A stretch of DNA of 58,872 bases, taken from positions 1 to 58,872 of the forward strand of contig CABIVQ010000014.1 in the NCBI GenBank assembly GCA_902362365.1. The letters are read 5' to 3'. The number at the start of each line of letters is the position of its first letter. Within the stretch, counting starts at the first letter, position 1. The notes below the pieces were generated by a model. It saw nothing but the letters and a program-made list of their open reading frames with translations. It made no database searches and was not told where the DNA came from. Made by a program: the position numbers and the translations under genes. Of this stretch, positions 28,201 through 35,891 are shown piece by piece. Source of the DNA: Clostridiaceae bacterium (GTDB taxonomy: Bacteria > Bacillota > Clostridia > Peptostreptococcales > Peptostreptococcaceae).

Positions 28201-28392
28201 TTGAATATAAAATTAAAAATATCTAATTACTTGCTAATCTATGCTTTATTCTTAACATTATACATATTTACTTTCAAAGGCAATATAAACTACATAAATT
28301 TAAAAATATGTTTAACTTCATCAATATTTCCAGCTGTAGTTGGAGGTACTGTAATTAATTTATTTTTAAAGAGGAATATTAACTGCAAATAA
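28201..28392 (+). CDS. Small two-helix membrane protein, unknown
   Basis: Sixty-three residues with two hydrophobic segments (about 8-27 and 33-56) and a basic C-terminus. I do not recognise it. It starts at TTG; AAGGGAG lies 11 bases upstream, a long spacing. Support for a real gene comes from the consensus promoter upstream and a terminator 14 bases after the stop, forming a complete monocistronic unit. It could instead be a short transcript with a regulatory RNA role. Confidence 0.55.
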   Translation: MNIKLKISNYLLIYALFLTLYIFTFKGNINYINLKICLTSSIFPAVVGGTVINLFLKRNINCK

Positions 28393-28406
28393 TTTAATAC
28401 AAAAAT

Positions 28407-28442
28407 AAAAAGTTACCAATTATATATAATTAGTAACTTTTT
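28407..28442. terminator. Bidirectional terminator between two small genes
   Basis: Ten-bp arms AAAAAGTTAC/GTAACTTTTT with further inner AT pairing. T runs are available on both strands. It serves the plus-strand 63-residue gene and the minus-strand 66-residue gene that end on either side. Confidence 0.8.
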
Positions 28443-28447
28443 GTGTG

Positions 28448-28648
28448 CTATATTTCATTAAATTCTTCCATTAAAGATTCTATCATGCTTTCATTCTCTT
28501 TTCGTTCAACCAAATCAAATATAAGCTCTTGTAAATATAAGTCTATATTTTTAGGATCACGAAAATCTTCGATTTCATAATGTGTAGTTACCTGTGGGTT
28601 TAAATGTACATGTATGTTATCTTTATTTATGTCTTTATCTATAAGCAT
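28448..28648 (-). CDS. Small acidic hypothetical protein
   Basis: Sixty-six residues, soluble and acidic, with no recognised domain. The N-terminal half is probably beta (NIHVHLNPQVTTHYEIED) and the C-terminal half a charged helix (LYLQELIFDLVERKENESMIESLMEEFNE). AAGGAGA lies 10 bases before the ATG. It ends at a shared terminator. Possibly in one transcript with the upstream CPBP gene (107 bases away). No function is assigned. Confidence 0.6.
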   Translation of the reverse strand: MLIDKDINKDNIHVHLNPQVTTHYEIEDFRDPKNIDLYLQELIFDLVERKENESMIESLMEEFNEI

Positions 28649-28755
28649 AATACTTCTATCTCCTTATTTATGTTAAGCTATATAATAATTAATTATAAAT
28701 TCTAATTATATTTTTGTAAATATCTAATATTTTTATATTTTCAGAATCTTCCTGG

Positions 28756-29430
28756 CTAATAAAATAATATACTAAACAGTGCATGTAATAGCATACATAT
28801 ATATGTATCCTTTAATTTTACTTTTACAGCACCTAATATACTCCCCATTATAAAAGCTTTCATCATGCTTGAAGTAACTATATCAATAATATATCCTGGC
28901 TTATTTGTGATACTTATATATTGTCTAATTATATCTATATAACCAACCTGATAAAATGCATATAGTATTGTTATAGATATAAAAACTATCATAACATTTT
29001 TTATATGGTTAGTTAAATAATTCCATAAGTATTCTCTAAATAATAATTCTTCAAAAATAGGAATAATAATTATAAGTAAAACTGATAGTCCAATATTGTA
29101 AATATTATATGCATCTTCAAAGTATTGAGTTATCATAAAGGTTAATATAACAATGATTCCTAATACCATACGAATTTGCTTATTGTTTTGATTAAACATA
29201 TTCACAATTTTTAAGCTAGTCGGATTAAATATTTCATTATTTTTTAATATTAATAGCAATAAAATGCCTAATAATGCAAAAGATATAGCTGTCGTAATTA
29301 TTAAATTTACCAAGTTAAAATTAAGTTGTTTTAATAAAATAAATTTAATATTTATCCTAGCTAATTGCACTACAAATAAAATAAGAATTACATCTATTAT
29401 GTATTCTTTATAATTTGCTCTAGATTTCAA
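28756..29430 (-). CDS. CPBP-family intramembrane protein, possibly inactive
   Basis: About six transmembrane helices and the CPBP (Abi/CaaX-protease) motif EELLFR at 127-132, plus H216 in LLHALFS near the end. The first histidine motif, normally FxxxH after the next helix, reads AFYQVGY here, so that metal or catalytic His appears to be Gln. That suggests a degenerate or non-proteolytic member. Relatives act in prenyl-protein processing, bacteriocin self-immunity or regulation; nothing nearby decides between these. Confidence 0.8.
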   Translation of the reverse strand: MKSRANYKEYIIDVILILFVVQLARINIKFILLKQLNFNLVNLIITTAISFALLGILLLLILKNNEIFNPTSLKIVNMFNQNNKQIRMVLGIIVILTFMITQYFEDAYNIYNIGLSVLLIIIIPIFEELLFREYLWNYLTNHIKNVMIVFISITILYAFYQVGYIDIIRQYISITNKPGYIIDIVTSSMMKAFIMGSILGAVKVKLKDTYICMLLHALFSILFY

Positions 29431-29570
29431 TTTTAATCACCTACGTTTATACTGCTTTTTATTTATATTCACAGTATAACTGAGTATTATTATTTTGTAA
29501 AATATAAAAAAGGGAAATTCATAAGATATATTTAATTTATTAATGTACTACATTCATGAAAGGAGAATTT

Positions 29571-29786
29571 ATGAAAAATAAATTTATTTATAAATTTTCA
29601 CTATGCTTTTTTACTGTAATATCAATTTTATGTTTAGGCTTCTTTAATTTTTATATGTCTGGCTATTATAATAATATATCCATAGGGATTTCATATATAT
29701 TACATCCATCTGCATTATTTTTAATAATTCTCATTATAGTATTTATACAATTGATACTTGCATCTAAATTAAGAAAAAATAAATAA
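29571..29786 (+). CDS. Small two-helix membrane protein, unknown
   Basis: Seventy-one residues with two hydrophobic stretches (about 7-30 and 42-64) and a basic tail LRKNK. Unrecognised. An ATG at 29556 lies within the ribosome site region; AAAGGAGA is 5 bases before the ATG at 29571, so I use that. A perfect 17-bp terminator overlaps its end, supporting a real transcript. Confidence 0.6.
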   Translation: MKNKFIYKFSLCFFTVISILCLGFFNFYMSGYYNNISIGISYILHPSALFLIILIIVFIQLILASKLRKNK

Positions 29787-29824
29787 AGACACCTTAACTT
29801 AAATGAATTAAGGTGTCTTTATTT
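29781..29824. terminator. Bidirectional terminator
   Basis: Perfect 17-bp stem (29781-29797 with 29808-29824) with a 10-base loop. It overlaps the stop of the 71-residue gene and ends 3 bases short of the convergent HTH gene, so both are terminated by one element. Confidence 0.9.
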
Positions 29825-29826
29825 AT

Positions 29827-30138
29827 TTAATCATAAAATCCATTTAATACTCTACATATTGTTGCCTTACTCCAATTAGTTTTTTTTGCTATTTCTCTAT
29901 AACTCAAACCACCCTCTCTTAAATTTTTTATATTACTTATATCAAGATCTCTTATTTGCTTTTCTTTTGGTTTTAATCCACTCTTATTAGATTTTAATAA
30001 CTCGATTTCACTTTTTAACTTATCTATTTCTAATTGTTTTTTCTGCAATTTTTTTTCATAATTATTTCTCATTTCATTAAACTCTTTTATGTAATTAATT
30101 TTCCAATCCTCTTCAGATTTCAATTTAAATATCCCCAT
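29827..30138 (-). CDS. Coiled-coil plus helix-turn-helix protein
   Basis: One hundred and three residues. About 10-50 form a charged coiled coil (NEMRNNYEKKLQKKQLEIDK). About 70-100 form a resolvase/Hin-type helix-turn-helix (LREGGLSYREIAKKTNWSKA). No recombinase catalytic domain is present, so it is probably a dimeric DNA-binding regulator or a replication/partition-type accessory protein rather than a recombinase. Monocistronic; no operator recognised. Function unknown. Confidence 0.7.
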   Translation of the reverse strand: MGIFKLKSEEDWKINYIKEFNEMRNNYEKKLQKKQLEIDKLKSEIELLKSNKSGLKPKEKQIRDLDISNIKNLREGGLSYREIAKKTNWSKATICRVLNGFYD

Positions 30139-30273
30139 ATTCTAACCTCCTTGCACTATAATTTATCAATATAAGGAATAATTTCTTTATTTAATATCAA
30201 ATTCCTTGTTATTATATACTATTTAAAAACGTAAAATTAATCTATATTTCAACACTATCTTATATTGCTAAAC

Positions 30274-30309
30274 AATTTTTAGTTTTTTCATATAATAAAA
30301 CTAAAAATT
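30274..30309. terminator. Orphan hairpin upstream of ytaF
   Basis: Perfect 13-bp arms AATTTTTAGTTTT/AAAACTAAAAATT with a 10-base loop, between the divergent HTH and ytaF genes. No gene ends here, so it may end a short untranslated RNA or be a promoter-region fold. The rest of 30139-30434 shows nothing I can name. Confidence 0.35.
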
Positions 30310-30434
30310 TTCATTATTTATATTTATATTTTATAAACTTTGCGAATTGCTTCATTTAAAAATCACACTTTTAAGAAAAATATATATTATGGATTATAAA
30401 GACTTTATTTATATAATCATAAGGGGGATATTTT

Positions 30435-31052
30435 ATGAACTATACGACAGCACTTTTACTTTCTGTTTCAGCTAATTTAGATACTTTTGCGGTATGCATC
30501 TCTTATGGTATGAAGAAAGTAAAACTAAGTTTTATAGGAGCATTGTTGATTAGTTTAATAACATCTCTTGGTACTTTTTTATCTATGTATTTAGGTAAAA
30601 TCATTACTAATTTCATTTCACCTAAAATTGTAACTATAATCGGTGGAATTTTACTATTAATCCTAGGTCTTAAAATTGTAATTGATTTTTTAAAAAAATA
30701 TAGAAAATCGCATGTTGAAGATTTATTAAGACATAAAAAAGTAAGCTATGGAGAAATTTTAGATAATCCTATAAAAGCAGACGCTGATAATTCTGGAGAT
30801 ATTGATATTAAAGAATGTATAACTTTATCAATAGCTCTTACATTAAATAACTTAAGTGTTGGAATAGCTGCTAGTATTGCAGGTATAAGCATCTTATTAA
30901 ATACTTTATTTACTTTTATATTAACATGGATAAATATTGGAATAGGTTTTTATGTAGGTCGAAGATATGCCTCTAAACTTGTTGGAAAATACTCTGATTT
31001 GGTTAGTGGAGTACTGATAATTATTCTAGGTATTTATCAAATTTTTATGTAA
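30435..31052 (+). CDS. ytaF: YtaF-family membrane protein (MntP-like)
   Basis: Six hydrophobic segments in the MntP/YtaF arrangement: NLDTFAVCISYGMKKVKLSF at the N-terminus and TLNNLSVGIAA in the second half, each with the Asp or Asn found in the two inverted repeats of this fold. A central cytoplasmic loop contains ADADNSGDIDIKE, an EF-hand-like acidic stretch seen in YtaF proteins. Family members include the manganese exporter MntP and a sporulation membrane protein. AAGGGGGAT precedes the ATG. No manganese riboswitch of the yybP-ykoY type is apparent upstream. Confidence 0.88.
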   Translation: MNYTTALLLSVSANLDTFAVCISYGMKKVKLSFIGALLISLITSLGTFLSMYLGKIITNFISPKIVTIIGGILLLILGLKIVIDFLKKYRKSHVEDLLRHKKVSYGEILDNPIKADADNSGDIDIKECITLSIALTLNNLSVGIAASIAGISILLNTLFTFILTWINIGIGFYVGRRYASKLVGKYSDLVSGVLIIILGIYQIFM

Positions 31053-31055
31053 TAT

Positions 31056-31115
31056 TCTAATATAATGATAAAAAGCGAACTTCATCTAAAGTTCGCTTTT
31101 TATCATTATATTAGA
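31056..31115. terminator. 27-bp perfect inverted repeat shared by ytaF and yitT ends
   Basis: Arms 31056-31082 and 31089-31115 are exact complements with a 6-base loop. The left arm begins 4 bases after the ytaF stop; the right arm is the last nine codons of the yitT-like gene. It contains GCGAACTT next to A/T runs, so it can terminate in both directions. Confidence 0.9.
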
Positions 31116-31721
31116 TTTACTTTTTTTAACATGATTATATATATAATCTATTACATTTCCACTAATAGCTACTGCTACTAATGAGTAAAGTATATTATCA
31201 ATAGACATATATGATAATGATAATAGTAAAACAGCACAATCTCCTAGCATATATACTCTACCGATATTTAAAGATGTAGTCTTAGAAATCACTAATGCTA
31301 AAGCATCATCTCCACCAGCTGCACATCCTGTTGTAACTATAAGCCCCACTCCTAATCCTACACTTATACCTGCAAGTACTGTAGATATAAACATACTATT
31401 TATACTAGGTAGTATAGGTCCTATACTTTCAAATATATCATATAAAACAGAAAAACTAATTGATGCAAATATAGAATACATAAAGAATTTTTTCCCAAAG
31501 TATTTGTATCCTATTAATAAAAGTGATAAATCTATTATTATATTTGCTATCTCTGGCTGAATGTTGTATAGGTTCTTTAGCAGTAGTAAAAGTCCTAACA
31601 CTCCACCTTCTGTTATGTTGTTTAAATAATAAAAGTTATAGACTCCAAATGCAAGTATTGCTGAGCCCATTATTATACGTAGAATTCTTTCTACTTCTTG
31701 CCGCCTGGCCATTTTATCCAT
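31086..31721 (-). CDS. YitT-family membrane protein, short form
   Basis: Two hundred and eleven residues with five to six transmembrane helices of the YitT_membrane type: LAFGVYNFYYLNNITEGGVLGL and GLGVGLIVTTGCAAGGDDALA are the conserved glycine-rich loops. The C-terminal DUF2179 domain of full YitT proteins is absent. The terminal nine codons double as one arm of the shared terminator. Family function is unresolved. Confidence 0.85.
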   Translation of the reverse strand: MDKMARRQEVERILRIIMGSAILAFGVYNFYYLNNITEGGVLGLLLLLKNLYNIQPEIANIIIDLSLLLIGYKYFGKKFFMYSIFASISFSVLYDIFESIGPILPSINSMFISTVLAGISVGLGVGLIVTTGCAAGGDDALALVISKTTSLNIGRVYMLGDCAVLLLSLSYMSIDNILYSLVAVAISGNVIDYIYNHVKKSKSNIMIKSEL

Positions 31722-32120
31722 TCCCTTTCTTTCTTAATTTACTATAATTATATAGGATAAAAAAGCCTTTGTATACACCACTTTTCCAAACTTAAAATTA
31801 TACAAAATTTTGTTATTTTTTTCAAGTGTTTTTTATCGTTTTTTCAATCTATTTTCTTATTTTTTATGAACCTTAGGTATTTCAATGATTATAACTAAGT
31901 ATATTTACAATAAAGTTTAGATTAGCTACCTTTAAGGTTTAGTAGGATTAAGTTTCTGTTTATATTAATTTTTTATTTGTTTACTAATACTATCCTAATT
32001 TTTATCTTAGATTATGATATTTTATTAATAATAATAGTAATAATATAAATAGTATTAATTATGCCAATATGATATTATAAATTAGTTAATATAAAATAAT
32101 TCAACATGTGAGGTCGTAAT
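31722..32120. other. 399-base divergent intergenic region, nothing identified
   Basis: Very AT-rich region between the divergent yitT-like and helicase genes. It should contain both promoters and a helicase 5' leader. DEAD-box helicase leaders are often long and autoregulated, but I cannot point to a specific fold, riboswitch or small gene here. Confidence 0.3.
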
Positions 32121-33224
32121 ATGAATTTTAGAGAATTAGGAATTAAAGAAGATATTTTAAATATATTAAATAAAAATGGTATAACTACACCAACTCCAAT
32201 CCAAGAAGAGAGTGTAATACCTATAAAAAATGGTCAAGACATTATAGCACAAGCTCAAACAGGTACAGGAAAAACATTAGCTTTTTTACTACCTATATTC
32301 GAAAATATATCAAAGGATATAAACAGCACTCAAGTTCTTATCTTATCTCCTACGAGAGAATTGGCTATACAAATTACAGAAGAAGCTACAAAGTTAAATG
32401 AAGCAAAGAATATAAATATACTTGCAGCTTATGGTGGTAAGGATATTGGTTCTCAAATTAATAAATTAAAGAAAAATATTCATCTAATCATAGCAACTCC
32501 TGGAAGACTTCTAGACCATCTAGATAGAGGAACTATTGATCTTAGTAAAATAAAAACTTTTGTTTTGGACGAAGCTGATCAAATGTTACTTATGGGATTC
32601 AAAAATGAAGTTGAAGCTATATTATCTAAAACATCAAAGAAACGTCAAACTTTATGCTTCTCTGCTACTATGAATTCTCAGGTAAAGAAATTAGCTTATA
32701 GATATATGACTGATCCTATGGAAATTTCAATAAAAAAAGCAGAGGTTACTCTTGATTCGATAAAGCAGGAAGTTGTTGAAACTACAGATAGATGGAAACA
32801 AGATGCTTTATTTAAAGTTCTAAATGAAGATAACCCATTTATGGCAATAATCTTCTGCAGAACTAAAAGAAGAGTTGATGCCCTTGAAGAAGCTATGGCT
32901 AAAAATGGCTATAACTGTGCTAAACTTCATAGTGATATCCAACAATCAAAGCGTGAAAGAATTATGAAATCTTTTAGAAATGCTGATATTCAATATCTAA
33001 TAGCTACTGATGTCGCTTCTCGAGGACTTGATATAAGTGGGGTTGATAATATATATAACTATGACATCCCAGAAACTGCAGCTGATTATGTTCATCGTAT
33101 AGGTAGAACTGGTAGAGCTGGTAAGGGCGGATATACTTGTATGTTTATTGATCCTAAAAATATTAAAACTTTAAATGAAATAGAAGAAACTATAAAATTT
33201 GAAATTCCTAGAAGAGAAATATAA
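32121..33224 (+). CDS. DEAD-box RNA helicase, minimal core
   Basis: ATP-dependent RNA unwinding. All core motifs are present: Q motif in ITTPTPIQEE (21-30), AQTGTGKT (45-52), PTRELA, TPGRLLDHL, DEAD (150-153), SAT (181-183), IFCRTKRR, TDVASRGLD, HRIGRTGRAG. It ends at 367 residues soon after motif VI, so it lacks the basic or DbpA-type C-terminal extension of CshA/DeaD. Likely a cold-response or ribosome-assembly helicase of the RhlE/CshA group; a partner specificity cannot be read. GAGGT precedes the ATG. Confidence 0.95.
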   Translation: MNFRELGIKEDILNILNKNGITTPTPIQEESVIPIKNGQDIIAQAQTGTGKTLAFLLPIFENISKDINSTQVLILSPTRELAIQITEEATKLNEAKNINILAAYGGKDIGSQINKLKKNIHLIIATPGRLLDHLDRGTIDLSKIKTFVLDEADQMLLMGFKNEVEAILSKTSKKRQTLCFSATMNSQVKKLAYRYMTDPMEISIKKAEVTLDSIKQEVVETTDRWKQDALFKVLNEDNPFMAIIFCRTKRRVDALEEAMAKNGYNCAKLHSDIQQSKRERIMKSFRNADIQYLIATDVASRGLDISGVDNIYNYDIPETAADYVHRIGRTGRAGKGGYTCMFIDPKNIKTLNEIEETIKFEIPRREI

Positions 33225-33239
33225 TTAATAATGCATTAA

Positions 33240-33277
33240 AATAGAGGTAATTACCTATTTGGGTATCTACCTCTATT
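33240..33277. terminator. Terminator between helicase and EIIB-like genes
   Basis: AATAGAGGTA/TACCTCTATT arms with an inner TACC/GGTA pairing. It lies 15 bases after the helicase stop and about 40 bases from the end of the convergent EIIB-like gene. Confidence 0.75.
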
Positions 33278-33316
33278 AATCTAATATATTCTTTTTTAAT
33301 AACTATAAATAAAAAA

Positions 33317-33619
33317 TTAATTTAAATCTGTAGCTATTTCATTTATCACATTTATTGGATTTTCTATTACGAATTTTGGCTCTACTTCGTAATATTCACA
33401 GTCTATAAATCTTTCTATTTCCTCTATATCTTCTACACTTTTATCTGTTACGAATAAAATTACATTTGAGCTTTTTATATTTTCATTTGATAGTTTGTTT
33501 TTTATTTTATTTTGTTCTTGCACTTCGCAGTTTATTTCATATCCTAGTTGTTTACCTGCTTCTGTAAGTGCTTTTGCACTTTCTTCATTATTGCACACTG
33601 CTGATATTTTTAAATTCAT
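33317..33619 (-). CDS. Orphan PTS fructose-EIIB-like protein
   Basis: One hundred residues that follow the fold pattern of the fructose-type PTS EIIB domain: ISAVCNN.. loop, helix (SAKALTEAGKQLGYE), strand, then NVILFVTDKSVEDIERF. The phosphorylatable Cys is kept (C8), but the family loop CPTGIAHT is replaced by CNNEESAK. There are no EIIA, EIIC or HPr-like neighbours. It may be a diverged regulatory or sensor domain. GAGGT, 7 bases before the ATG at 33619, outranks the upstream start at 33658. Confidence 0.65.
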   Translation of the reverse strand: MNLKISAVCNNEESAKALTEAGKQLGYEINCEVQEQNKIKNKLSNENIKSSNVILFVTDKSVEDIEEIERFIDCEYYEVEPKFVIENPINVINEIATDLN

Positions 33620-33729
33620 AGTTGTTACCTCTTTCTCTAGTGTATATTGTAATATCATTATAACCTATACTTTACTAAATTAATTATTAAAATTTTATCT
33701 ACTTTATTATTTCTATATTAATTAAGGCT

Positions 33730-34788
33730 CTATTTATTTAATTCATAGCTAATTTTATTTATTTTATCCATAACTCTACTATACTCTTCTCCTTCTAGTA
33801 CTGTTGGCTGATAGTTGTTTCGATTTTTTGTAGATGATATAGAACATGGAATAATATTTGGTTCATCTATAGTTTTTAGTTCTCCATCTTCAAAATTGTA
33901 TGTTTGTTGATATATCATACTATCTTTATCTAATGGGTTTCTATTTCCTCCAAAACAAAAATTACTTAAACTATAAGCTATGTACTTATCTTCCCCTTTT
34001 GAATTTCTATACTTTTCTATTCCTTGCAATACATGAGGATGGCTACCTACAACTAAATCAGAACCATTCTCCAAAACAAAATGAGCTATATTTTTTTGAA
34101 CTTCATTAGGATAATAATCATTTTCTGCACCCCAGTGAAAGTAGGTTATTACCATATTTACTCCACTTTCTTTAATGTCATTTATATCTTCTTTGATTTC
34201 ATTTAAATATGATGGGCTATAATTTGAATTCCATCCAGTGTAAGCTAAAAATCCAACTTTTATTCCTTTTACATCTATTATACTTTTTTCTCCTAATCCG
34301 GCATAAAATATTCCTGCCTCATCTAATATATCTTTTGTGTCATTTAAACCTTTTTCATAATAATCTTGAGAGTGGTTATTGGCTATACTTACGGCCTCGA
34401 TACTTCCTTCTTTTAATATATTAACGTATGATGGGTGGCCCTTAAATGCAAACTTCTTCTCTGTATTTCCATTATTAGAATCAGTTAATGTACCTTCTAA
34501 GTTAACTATACTTAAATCATCGTCTTTAAATATCTCTTTAACATTACCAAAGAAGTATCCATAATTATTACTTTGTTGTTCAAACTCATGATCAAATGTT
34601 CCTCCTCCTATAGATCCAATGTAATTTCCCATTGTAACATCACCTGCAAAACTTAAAGTTATACTTTGCTTTATAGGCTCTTCTTCTATATCTAAATAAT
34701 CATCTTCTTGTACCTTTATCTTTGAACAGCCATAAAAAGATATAGCTACTAAAATAATTATTATCGACCATGCTTTTTTATATAACAC
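33730..34788 (-). CDS. CapA-family lipoprotein (PGA_cap metallophosphatase fold)
   Basis: Signal peptide with lipobox FYGC (C21), then the CapA/PgsA fold: SFAGDVTMG, NLEGTLTD, IANNHSQDYYEKG, VGSHPHVLQG, which hold the metal-ligand Asp, Asn and His residues of this calcineurin-like family. Related proteins take part in poly-gamma-glutamate or capsule export, but no pgs/cap synthetase genes are nearby, so the substrate is unknown. Start is GTG after GGGAGG at about 10 bases. Monocistronic. Confidence 0.88.
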   Translation of the reverse strand: MLYKKAWSIIIILVAISFYGCSKIKVQEDDYLDIEEEPIKQSITLSFAGDVTMGNYIGSIGGGTFDHEFEQQSNNYGYFFGNVKEIFKDDDLSIVNLEGTLTDSNNGNTEKKFAFKGHPSYVNILKEGSIEAVSIANNHSQDYYEKGLNDTKDILDEAGIFYAGLGEKSIIDVKGIKVGFLAYTGWNSNYSPSYLNEIKEDINDIKESGVNMVITYFHWGAENDYYPNEVQKNIAHFVLENGSDLVVGSHPHVLQGIEKYRNSKGEDKYIAYSLSNFCFGGNRNPLDKDSMIYQQTYNFEDGELKTIDEPNIIPCSISSTKNRNNYQPTVLEGEEYSRVMDKINKISYELNK

Positions 34789-34916
34789 TATGCATCAACC
34801 TCCCAATTAATAATTTCTTTTATTATTTCTCCTATATTAATATTTATAAGTTGATGATTTCACAATAATTCTATAAATCTATGTAACAAATTAATTATTC
34901 AATTATAGAAATAAAA

Positions 34917-34967
34917 AAGCACAGATAAGTTCATTGAATTTTTTATCCAAATTACATATCTGTGCTT
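34917..34967 (-). terminator. Terminator of the ribose operon
   Basis: AAGCACAGATA/TATCTGTGCTT arms (11 bp) with a 29-base loop. On the minus strand it is followed by TTTT. It lies 10 bases past the rbsB stop. Confidence 0.85.
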
Positions 34968-34976
34968 CTTATTAAT

Positions 34977-35876
34977 TTAGTTTCTAGTTATTAATTTTAA
35001 TTCTACTGGTATAAAGTTGTCTACTTTCTCACCTTTTAATATTTTGTCTATTGCATTTACAGCTGCCTCACCTATTAATAATGGCTGTTGTGCTACTGTA
35101 GCTGCCATAGTTCCATTTTTAACTGCCTCTACTGCATCATCTGTTGCATCAAATCCAACTATAAGAACGTCTTTCATTCCCATATCTTCTAATGCTTTTT
35201 GTGCTCCTAATGCCATTTCGTCATTTTGAGCAAATACTGCATCTATATTTTTTTTAGATTGAAGTATATTTTCCATTACAGTAAGACCTTGTGTTCTATC
35301 AAAATCAGCTATTTGCTTAGCTATTATATTCATATCACTTTCTGCTATCTTATCATCAAATCCTTGACCTCTATCTCTAGCAGCTGAAGAACCTGCTGTT
35401 CCTTCAAGCTCAACTATATTCCCTTTTCCACCTAATTGATCTATTAGGTACTGAGCTGCCATAGATCCTCCAACTGCATTATCAGATGCAATATGTGTTA
35501 CTACATCTCCACCGTTAGCAGCTCTATCTACAGTTACGACTGGTAACTCATAGTTATTAGCTATCATTACCGATGCCACTGCTGAATCTGAATCAACTGG
35601 ATTTAAAAGAACTATATCTACCTCTTTTACTGTTAAGTCTTCCATATTAGATACTTCTTTAGCCGGGTCATTTTGAGAATCTAAAACAACAACCTCATAT
35701 CCTAGTTCTTTTGCTCTTTCTTCTATTCCACTTTTTAAGTCAACGAAAAATGGATTGTTTAACGTTGATACTATAAATCCTATTTTTTTAACGCTACTGT
35801 CACTTTTTTGTTGGCATCCAACTAAAGTCATAGCACTCATTATTATTGTTAATATTATAGAAAGAAATTTTTTCAT
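34977..35876 (-). CDS. rbsB: D-ribose-binding lipoprotein
   Basis: Periplasmic-binding-protein-like lipoprotein (lipobox LVGC, C21). Mature part shows the RbsB pattern: IGFIVSTLNNPFFVDLKSGIEE, VDRAANGGDVVTHIASDN, FAQNDEMALGAQKAL, VGFDATDDAVEAVKNG. It delivers ribose to RbsCA. Last gene of rbsK-D-A-C-B. Autoinducer-2 is an alternative ligand for this family, but rbsK and rbsD point to ribose. Confidence 0.95.
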   Translation of the reverse strand: MKKFLSIILTIIMSAMTLVGCQQKSDSSVKKIGFIVSTLNNPFFVDLKSGIEERAKELGYEVVVLDSQNDPAKEVSNMEDLTVKEVDIVLLNPVDSDSAVASVMIANNYELPVVTVDRAANGGDVVTHIASDNAVGGSMAAQYLIDQLGGKGNIVELEGTAGSSAARDRGQGFDDKIAESDMNIIAKQIADFDRTQGLTVMENILQSKKNIDAVFAQNDEMALGAQKALEDMGMKDVLIVGFDATDDAVEAVKNGTMAATVAQQPLLIGEAAVNAIDKILKGEKVDNFIPVELKLITRN

Positions 35877-35891
35877 TTTATATTTCCTTTC

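Noticed and set aside
29827..30138. Site-specific recombinase from the Hin-like helix-turn-helix
   Set aside because: Only the C-terminal HTH is present; there is no resolvase catalytic domain or serine motif, and no inverted invertible segment was found nearby.
30310..30434. yybP-ykoY manganese riboswitch ahead of ytaF
   Set aside because: The conserved GGGGAGUA and CUACG-type segments of that riboswitch are not present; the region is plain AT-rich DNA.
31768..31785. GTATAC string in the helicase upstream region as a sixth GntR site
   Set aside because: Only the six-base core matches; the flanking bases lack the CTWG/CWAG symmetry seen at the uronate sites and the neighbouring genes are unrelated.
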